A stretch of DNA of 64,000 nt, from positions 146,876-210,875 of the forward strand of contig JBIQKZ010000005.1 of assembly GCA_044464765.1 (NCBI GenBank), read 5' to 3'. The number at the start of each line of letters is the position of its first letter. Position 1 is the first letter of the stretch. This DNA is from JBIQKZ01 sp044464765 (lineage in GTDB: Bacteria > Pseudomonadota > Gammaproteobacteria > Burkholderiales > Burkholderiaceae_B). A model generated the notes under the pieces. That model made no database searches and was not told the origin of the DNA. It was given only the letters and a program-made list of their open reading frames with translations. Positions 59,009 to 64,000 of the stretch are shown in pieces. The position numbers were made by a program, and so were the translations under genes.

Positions 59009-62000
59009 ATGGATAAGATGGTCGGGGCGGCCCAGTCAGCATTATCAGAAGCAACGATTGAAGACAAGTACGCGTTGGACAGTGGCTCAGTCTATATGTC
59101 CGGCACGCAGGCGTTGGTTCGCTTACCACTTATCCAGCACGAGATGGACCGTCGGGGCGGGCACACTACCGCTGGTTATATATCCGGTTATCGCGGGTCG
59201 CCGCTGGGGGGGCTGGATCTGGCCTTGTGGAAGGCACAAAAGTTCCTGGACGAGCGCCATGTTGTTTTCCAGCCGGGAGTCAACGAAGAACTTGCTGCAA
59301 CAGCTATTTGGGGCACGCAACAGACCAATCTGTGGGGTACCGGCAAATACGACGGCGTATTCGGCATGTGGTACGGAAAAGGGCCTGGCGTTGATCGGTC
59401 CGGCGATGTGTTCAAACATGCAAACTCTGCGGGTACCTCAGCGCTGGGCGGGGTGTTGGCGCTGGTGGGCGACGATCATGGCGCCAAGTCGTCCTCAGTG
59501 GCGTATCAATCTGAGCATGCGCTTATTGCCGCGGGCATGCCCGTTCTGTATCCATCGACGGTGCAGGAGTACATCGATTACGGTTTGCACGCTTGGGCAA
59601 TGAGCCGTTATTCCGGGCTTTGGGTCGGCATGAAGTGTGTGACCGATGTGGTGGAGTCCAGCGGATCCGCCGAGATAGACAGCGATCGTATTACGGTTGT
59701 CACCCCGACGGATTTCGATCTTCCGGATGGCGGGCTTGGAATACGCTGGCCCGATGCGCCGCTGGCTCAAGAGGCGCGTTTGGTGAACTACAAGTGGTAC
59801 GCCGCGCTTGCTTACGTGCGGGCGAACAAACTGAATCGCGTTGTCATTGATTCGCCTCGGGCGCGTTTTGGCATCATGGCCGCGGGGAAAGCCTATCTGG
59901 ATTTGCGCCAGACCCTGGCTGATCTGGGGCTGGACGAAGAGACCTGCGCCAACGTCGGTATCCGGGTGATGAAAATTGGGTGTGTATGGCCCTTGGATGC
60001 CCAGGACGCGCGCGCGTTTGCGATGGGTCTTGAGCAAATATTGGTTGTCGAGGAGAAGCGGCAGGTTCTTGAGTATGCCCTGAAAGAGCATCTCTATAAT
60101 TGGCGCGAAGATGTGCGGCCCCGGGTCTTCGGTAAGTTCGATGAACGCGACGACCAAGGCGGGGAATGGGCCATGCCCAAAGGCCGATGGCTTCTGCCGG
60201 CGCCCGGCGAACTATCCCCCTCGATCATCGCCCGGGCATTGGCGGCCCGTTTGGAGCAAGTCGATCTGCCGGAGCATGTTCGTGCCGGGATCGCCGCTCG
60301 TATTGCGGTGATCGATGCCCACGAGAATCCCCTGACGGCGGCGACGGCTGTCGCCGAACGCAAGCCTTGGTTCTGTTCCGGATGCCCGCACAATACGTCC
60401 ACTCGCGTGCCTGAAGGCTCGCGAGCCGTTGCGGGCATAGGTTGCCACTACATGGCGATGTGGATGGATCGCAGCACTGAAACCTTCTCGCAGATGGGTG
60501 GCGAAGGCGTGGCTTGGTTGGGGCAGATGCATTTCACCAACGACAAGCATTTGTTCGTCAATCTGGGTGATGGCACGTACTTTCATTCAGGTCAATTAGC
60601 CATCCGGGCGGCGGTCGCCGCACGCGCGACCGTGACGTACAAGATTCTTTATAACGATGCCGTGGCAATGACAGGCGGCCAGCCAGTGGACGGCGTGCTT
60701 ACGGTGCCGCAGATCGCCCATCAGTTGGTGGCGGAGGGTGTGGCCCGGCTTGTTGTCGTTACTGATGAGCCCGAAAAGTATCACGATGCCAGCGCTCTTC
60801 CTTCCGGCGTCACGGTGCATCATCGTGATGAGCTGGATCGGATCCAGGAACAACTGCGCGATACCGAAGGCACGACGGTCTTGATCTACGATCAGACGTG
60901 TGCAACCGAGAAGCGGCGACGGCAAAAGCGTGGCACATACCCCGACCCAGGCAAGCGCGTTTTCATTAACGAGGCGATTTGCGAAGGGTGCGGCGACTGT
61001 TCGGTGAAGTCCAACTGCCTGTCGGTGGAGCCTTTAGTTACCCCCCTGGGCACGAAGCGCAGAATCAACCAGTCTTCCTGCAACAAAGACTTTTCCTGTG
61101 TCAACGGGTTTTGTCCCAGCTTCGTGACGGCGCAGGGCGCCCAGGTTCGCCGCCCGGCAGTGGCGCAAGGCATGTCGGCTTTGCCCGATTTCCGCCGGCT
61201 GCCGTTGCCCACGCTGCCCGATACAGAGACAGGATATCGCGTCATTGTCGCGGGCGTCGGGGGTACGGGTGTTGTGACTCTTGGTGCGTTATTGGGCATG
61301 GCTGGACATCTGGAAGGCAAGGAAGTCAAGGTCCTGGACATCACTGGCCTGGCTCAAAAGGGCGGGGCGGTGTTGAGTCACATACAGTTCGCTAATGCAC
61401 CCGGGGTCGTTCATTCGACCCGGGTGGCCACCGGCGCCGCTTCCTTGGTCATTGGTTGCGATGCCATTGTGTCAGTTTCCAGCGAGGTGTTGTCGCGTGT
61501 ACAGCGGGGCGTAACGAAAGGGGTGGTCAATACGGCAACCACTCCTACCGCAGAGTTCCTGAAGGAGCCTGCCTGGACTTACCCTGCTGCAAGAACGAAG
61601 CAGGCACTGGAACACAACATTGGTGACGAGTGCGAGGTTTTCGACGCCAGCGCGAAGGCGGTGGAGCTATTGGGCGATGCGATCTACACCAATCCCTTGC
61701 TTCTTGGCTTTGCGTGGCAGAAAGGCTGGTTGCCGGTGGGCGAAGCTGCGCTTATGCGTGCCATCGAACTCAATGCCGTGGCGGTCGACAAGAATAAGCT
61801 GGCCTTCAATTTTGGCCGTTACCTGGCTGCGCACGGAGAGCGCGCGCTTGGCCAAACGGTGGCCCGGGGAATCGAAGCGCCCGTGGTCATGCATTTGCCT
61901 GAGTCGCTCGACCAGATCATCGCCCAGCGTCGCGAGCTGCTGGCAGCCTATCAGGATCAACGTTATGCAGCACGCTACTCAGCAGCCGTTGCCGCCATCA

Positions 62001-62575
62001 AGGCAGCCGAGACGCGCGTGAGTCCTCAAGCGAACCGCTTGCCCCTGACGAAAGCGGTCGCCATCAATCTTGCAAAGCTGATGGCTTACAAGGATGAATA
62101 CGAAGTGGCACGCCTGTTTACGGACCCTGCTTTCGAGAGCAAGCTTCGAGAGCAGTTCGAAGGGGTTCCGGGTAAGGATTATCGCTTGATCTTCCATCTT
62201 GCCCCGCCGCTTCTGGCGAAGCGTGATCGGAACGGCCATTTGGTTAAAAAGTCATTTGGAGCGTGGGTGCAGATTGCATTCCGAATCCTGGCCAAGCTCC
62301 GCGCCGTGCGAGGCTCCTCTTTGGATATCTTTGGTTATAGCCAGGAAAGAAAAGCGGAACGCCGCTTGATTGAGGAATACTTCGAACTCATTGACGAAAT
62401 GTCCGGAACCTTGAATCGTAACAATATCGGCATCGCATGCGAACTGGCTGGCTTGCCGGATCAGATTCGTGGGTTTGGCCACGTGAAGGAAGGAAATATG
62501 ACAAAGGTTCAGACGCAGCGCAAAAACTTGTTGGAAAAGTATCGCTCCACGGCTTATATCAAGAATGCTGCGTAA
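59009..62575 (+). CDS. indolepyruvate ferredoxin oxidoreductase, single chain
   Basis: 1188 residues from ATG 59009 (MDKMVGAAQ); the frame to 58910 overlaps lysR and is not used. Domains in order: TPP pyrimidine-binding (SGTQALVRLPLIQHEMDRRGG), TPP-binding (CSGCPHNTSTRVPEGSRAVAGIGCHYMAMWMDR in outline), a Cys-rich Fe-S insert (CEGCGDCSVKSNC), the gamma-like domain (VAGVGGTGVVTLGALLGMAGHLEGK, GLAQKGGAVLSHIQF) and a C-terminal DUF6537 region. It decarboxylates aryl (or branched) 2-oxo acids to acyl-CoA. Leads a run with isovaleryl-CoA dehydrogenase. Confidence 0.92.
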   Translation: MDKMVGAAQSALSEATIEDKYALDSGSVYMSGTQALVRLPLIQHEMDRRGGHTTAGYISGYRGSPLGGLDLALWKAQKFLDERHVVFQPGVNEELAATAIWGTQQTNLWGTGKYDGVFGMWYGKGPGVDRSGDVFKHANSAGTSALGGVLALVGDDHGAKSSSVAYQSEHALIAAGMPVLYPSTVQEYIDYGLHAWAMSRYSGLWVGMKCVTDVVESSGSAEIDSDRITVVTPTDFDLPDGGLGIRWPDAPLAQEARLVNYKWYAALAYVRANKLNRVVIDSPRARFGIMAAGKAYLDLRQTLADLGLDEETCANVGIRVMKIGCVWPLDAQDARAFAMGLEQILVVEEKRQVLEYALKEHLYNWREDVRPRVFGKFDERDDQGGEWAMPKGRWLLPAPGELSPSIIARALAARLEQVDLPEHVRAGIAARIAVIDAHENPLTAATAVAERKPWFCSGCPHNTSTRVPEGSRAVAGIGCHYMAMWMDRSTETFSQMGGEGVAWLGQMHFTNDKHLFVNLGDGTYFHSGQLAIRAAVAARATVTYKILYNDAVAMTGGQPVDGVLTVPQIAHQLVAEGVARLVVVTDEPEKYHDASALPSGVTVHHRDELDRIQEQLRDTEGTTVLIYDQTCATEKRRRQKRGTYPDPGKRVFINEAICEGCGDCSVKSNCLSVEPLVTPLGTKRRINQSSCNKDFSCVNGFCPSFVTAQGAQVRRPAVAQGMSALPDFRRLPLPTLPDTETGYRVIVAGVGGTGVVTLGALLGMAGHLEGKEVKVLDITGLAQKGGAVLSHIQFANAPGVVHSTRVATGAASLVIGCDAIVSVSSEVLSRVQRGVTKGVVNTATTPTAEFLKEPAWTYPAARTKQALEHNIGDECEVFDASAKAVELLGDAIYTNPLLLGFAWQKGWLPVGEAALMRAIELNAVAVDKNKLAFNFGRYLAAHGERALGQTVARGIEAPVVMHLPESLDQIIAQRRELLAAYQDQRYAARYSAAVAAIKAAETRVSPQANRLPLTKAVAINLAKLMAYKDEYEVARLFTDPAFESKLREQFEGVPGKDYRLIFHLAPPLLAKRDRNGHLVKKSFGAWVQIAFRILAKLRAVRGSSLDIFGYSQERKAERRLIEEYFELIDEMSGTLNRNNIGIACELAGLPDQIRGFGHVKEGNMTKVQTQRKNLLEKYRSTAYIKNAA

Positions 62576-62667
62576 GCTTACGTCGATGGCTAATTGTGTT
62601 TTCTATAACTAAGGCAGCTGTGTCGTTACGCGAACGGTAGCGCTGATAGCAATAAAAGGAAGGTGAC

Positions 62668-63852
62668 ATGTTTCATTTGCCCGGTTTGACATTCGATCAT
62701 GGTGAAGATATCGCCGCGTTAAGAGAGCTTGTGCAGCAGTTTGCACAGGCCGAGCTCGCTCCGCGCGCGGCTGAGATTGACCAGATGGATCAGTTTCCGA
62801 TGGATCTGTGGAAGAAAATGGGCGAGATAGGAGTGCTTGGCGTCACGGTTGACGAAGCCTATGGCGGTAGCGCCATGGGCTATCTTGCCCATATCGTTGC
62901 CATGGAAGAAATTTCGCGTGCCTCGGCCTCGGTCGGCCTGTCTTACGGCGCACACTCCAATCTGTGCGTCAACCAGATTCACCGCAACGGCAACGACGAA
63001 CAAAAAGTACGTTACTTGCCAAAACTTGTTTCGGGTGAACACATTGGCGCGCTGGCCATGTCCGAGTCCGGCGCGGGCTCCGATGTAGTAAGCATGCGGC
63101 TGCGTGCGGATCTAAAGGGCGACCGCTATATTCTCAATGGCACGAAAATGTGGATTACCAACGGGCCGGATGCCGACGTGCTGGTGGTTTATGCGAAAAC
63201 CGATCCAGCCGCTGGTTCGCGCGGGATGACGGCCTTCCTGGTCGAGAAGGGGTACAAAGGATTCTCGGTCGCTCAGAAGCTGGATAAACTGGGCATGCGT
63301 GGATCGCATACCGGCGAGCTGGTCTTCGACGATTGCGAAGTGCCGGTCGAAAATGTGCTGGGCGGCGTTGGCCAGGGCGTAAACGTGCTCATGTCGGGGC
63401 TTGATTTTGAACGTAGCGTGCTCTCAGGTGGGCCTTTAGGCATCATGCAGGCGTGCATGGACGTGGTCGTGCCCTATGTGCACGAACGCGAGCAGTTCGG
63501 TCAGCCCATCGGCGAATTCCAGTTGATGCAAGGCAAGTTGGCGGACATGTATTCGACCATGATGGCATGCAAAGCCTATGTGTATGCAGTGGGGCAGGCT
63601 TGCGACCGTGCCAACACCGCAGACGCGGTACGCGCTTTAAGAAAGGACGCGGCCGGTGCGATTCTGTATGCGGCCGAGAAGGCCACCTGGATGGCCGGCG
63701 AGGCGATTCAGACCTTGGGTGGCAACGGATATATGAATGAGTTTCCGGTCGGACGCCTTTGGCGCGACGCCAAGCTCTACGAAATTGGCGCGGGGACCAG
63801 CGAGGTCCGGCGCATGCTAATTGGACGCGAGCTCTTCGCTCAGACTCGGTAA
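62668..63852 (+). CDS. ivd: isovaleryl-CoA dehydrogenase
   Basis: 394 residues from ATG 62668 (AAAGGAAGG just upstream). Acyl-CoA dehydrogenase fold with MSESGAGSDVVSMRLRA and GTKMWITNGPDADVLVVYAKT at the FAD site. The catalytic Glu is at 248 in SGLDFERSVLSGGPLGIMQ, the position used by isovaleryl-CoA dehydrogenases rather than the C-terminal site of other family members; the C-terminal part ends QTLGGNGYMNEFPVGRLWRDAKLYEIGAGTSEV. It acts in leucine breakdown. Followed by mccB. Confidence 0.93.
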   Translation: MFHLPGLTFDHGEDIAALRELVQQFAQAELAPRAAEIDQMDQFPMDLWKKMGEIGVLGVTVDEAYGGSAMGYLAHIVAMEEISRASASVGLSYGAHSNLCVNQIHRNGNDEQKVRYLPKLVSGEHIGALAMSESGAGSDVVSMRLRADLKGDRYILNGTKMWITNGPDADVLVVYAKTDPAAGSRGMTAFLVEKGYKGFSVAQKLDKLGMRGSHTGELVFDDCEVPVENVLGGVGQGVNVLMSGLDFERSVLSGGPLGIMQACMDVVVPYVHEREQFGQPIGEFQLMQGKLADMYSTMMACKAYVYAVGQACDRANTADAVRALRKDAAGAILYAAEKATWMAGEAIQTLGGNGYMNEFPVGRLWRDAKLYEIGAGTSEVRRMLIGRELFAQTR

Positions 63853-63861
63853 GGCGACGAT

Positions 63862-64000
63862 ATGAATGTCATTGAATCCAGGCTTAATTGCAGATCGCAC
63901 GACTTTCGCGGCAACGCCGAGGCGATGCAGGCGTTGGTTACTGACCTGAAAGCGAAAGTGGAAGCGATCAGCCTGGGGGGCGGAGAGGCGGCTCGCGACA
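63862..64000 (+). CDS. mccB: methylcrotonyl-CoA carboxylase, carboxyltransferase subunit (start only)
   Basis: 46 codons before the right edge: NVIESRLNCRSHDFRGNAEAM, then LVTDLKAKVEAISLGGGEAARD, the conserved start of the beta (carboxyltransferase) subunit. ATG at 63862, 9 bp after ivd, so they are co-transcribed. The rest of the gene, and probably mccA and hydratase/lyase genes, lies outside the window. Confidence 0.85.
   Translation, partial: MNVIESRLNCRSHDFRGNAEAMQALVTDLKAKVEAISLGGGEAARD

Overview
The window is a high-GC, gene-dense stretch of a Gram-negative chromosome. Gene content (DUF2868/DUF3482 pair, DUF1840, paired DUF1185 genes, LeuA of the long type, single-chain indolepyruvate oxidoreductase, Bordetella-like transporters) points to a betaproteobacterium of the Burkholderiales, most likely Alcaligenaceae (Bordetella/Pusillimonas/Achromobacter relatives). 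That placement is inferred from recognised families, not from a database search.

Layout. 1-6.6 kb: partial alpha/beta hydrolase, GST, LysE exporter, PLP trans-sulfuration enzyme, dsbA, a SPOR protein and argS. 6.7-10.6 kb: a 1303-residue Rhs protein with a Sec signal peptide and a C-terminal DUF2235 lipase-like domain. 11.0-14.2 kb: two 199-bp palindromic elements, then leuA with a putative leucine leader peptide/attenuator. 14.2-23.2 kb: rpoN, Fur-controlled bfd, bfr, prfC, a RhlE-type helicase and a lemA/TPM trio. 23.3-32.9 kb: a catabolic island (aldehyde dehydrogenase, ferredoxin, TetR regulator with shared operators, 6-hydroxynicotinate-reductase-like protein, UPF0280, two DUF1185 proteins, enamidase, CoA-transferase) resembling a reductive N-heterocycle pathway. 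32.9-37 kb: a third 199-bp element, a DUF4351-like pseudogene, and a YkvA/DUF2868/GTPase operon. 37.2-40.7 kb: a complete CYP199A-type P450 system (P450, 2Fe-2S ferredoxin, MarR, reductase). 40.7-50.4 kb: three MFS transporters, a decayed sugar ABC operon fused by deletion to a truncated lysR, RidA, a ketopantoate-reductase-like enzyme and an orphan amino-acid-type binding protein. 50.7-58.9 kb: a 3-hydroxybenzoate-6-hydroxylase-like monooxygenase, then a four-gene membrane glycosyltransferase/HlyD/TolC cluster headed by a degenerate-GGDEF receptor. 59-64 kb: indolepyruvate ferredoxin oxidoreductase, isovaleryl-CoA dehydrogenase and the start of mccB (branched-chain/aromatic amino-acid catabolism).

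Most notable: (i) a compact, apparently undescribed polysaccharide synthesis-and-export system at 51965-57978, with a Zn-ribbon/degenerate GGDEF protein that keeps an RxxD I-site and a TolC protein fused to a TIM-barrel-like domain; (ii) three 199-bp elements whose arms differ in sequence but stay complementary within each copy, i.e. covarying long hairpins, all in convergent intergenic regions; (iii) the Hnr/Ena-type island in what looks like an aerobic host; (iv) a leucine-rich leader ORF with rare CTA codons and mutually exclusive hairpins upstream of leuA. No tRNA, rRNA or CRISPR was recognised, and no intact insertion sequence.
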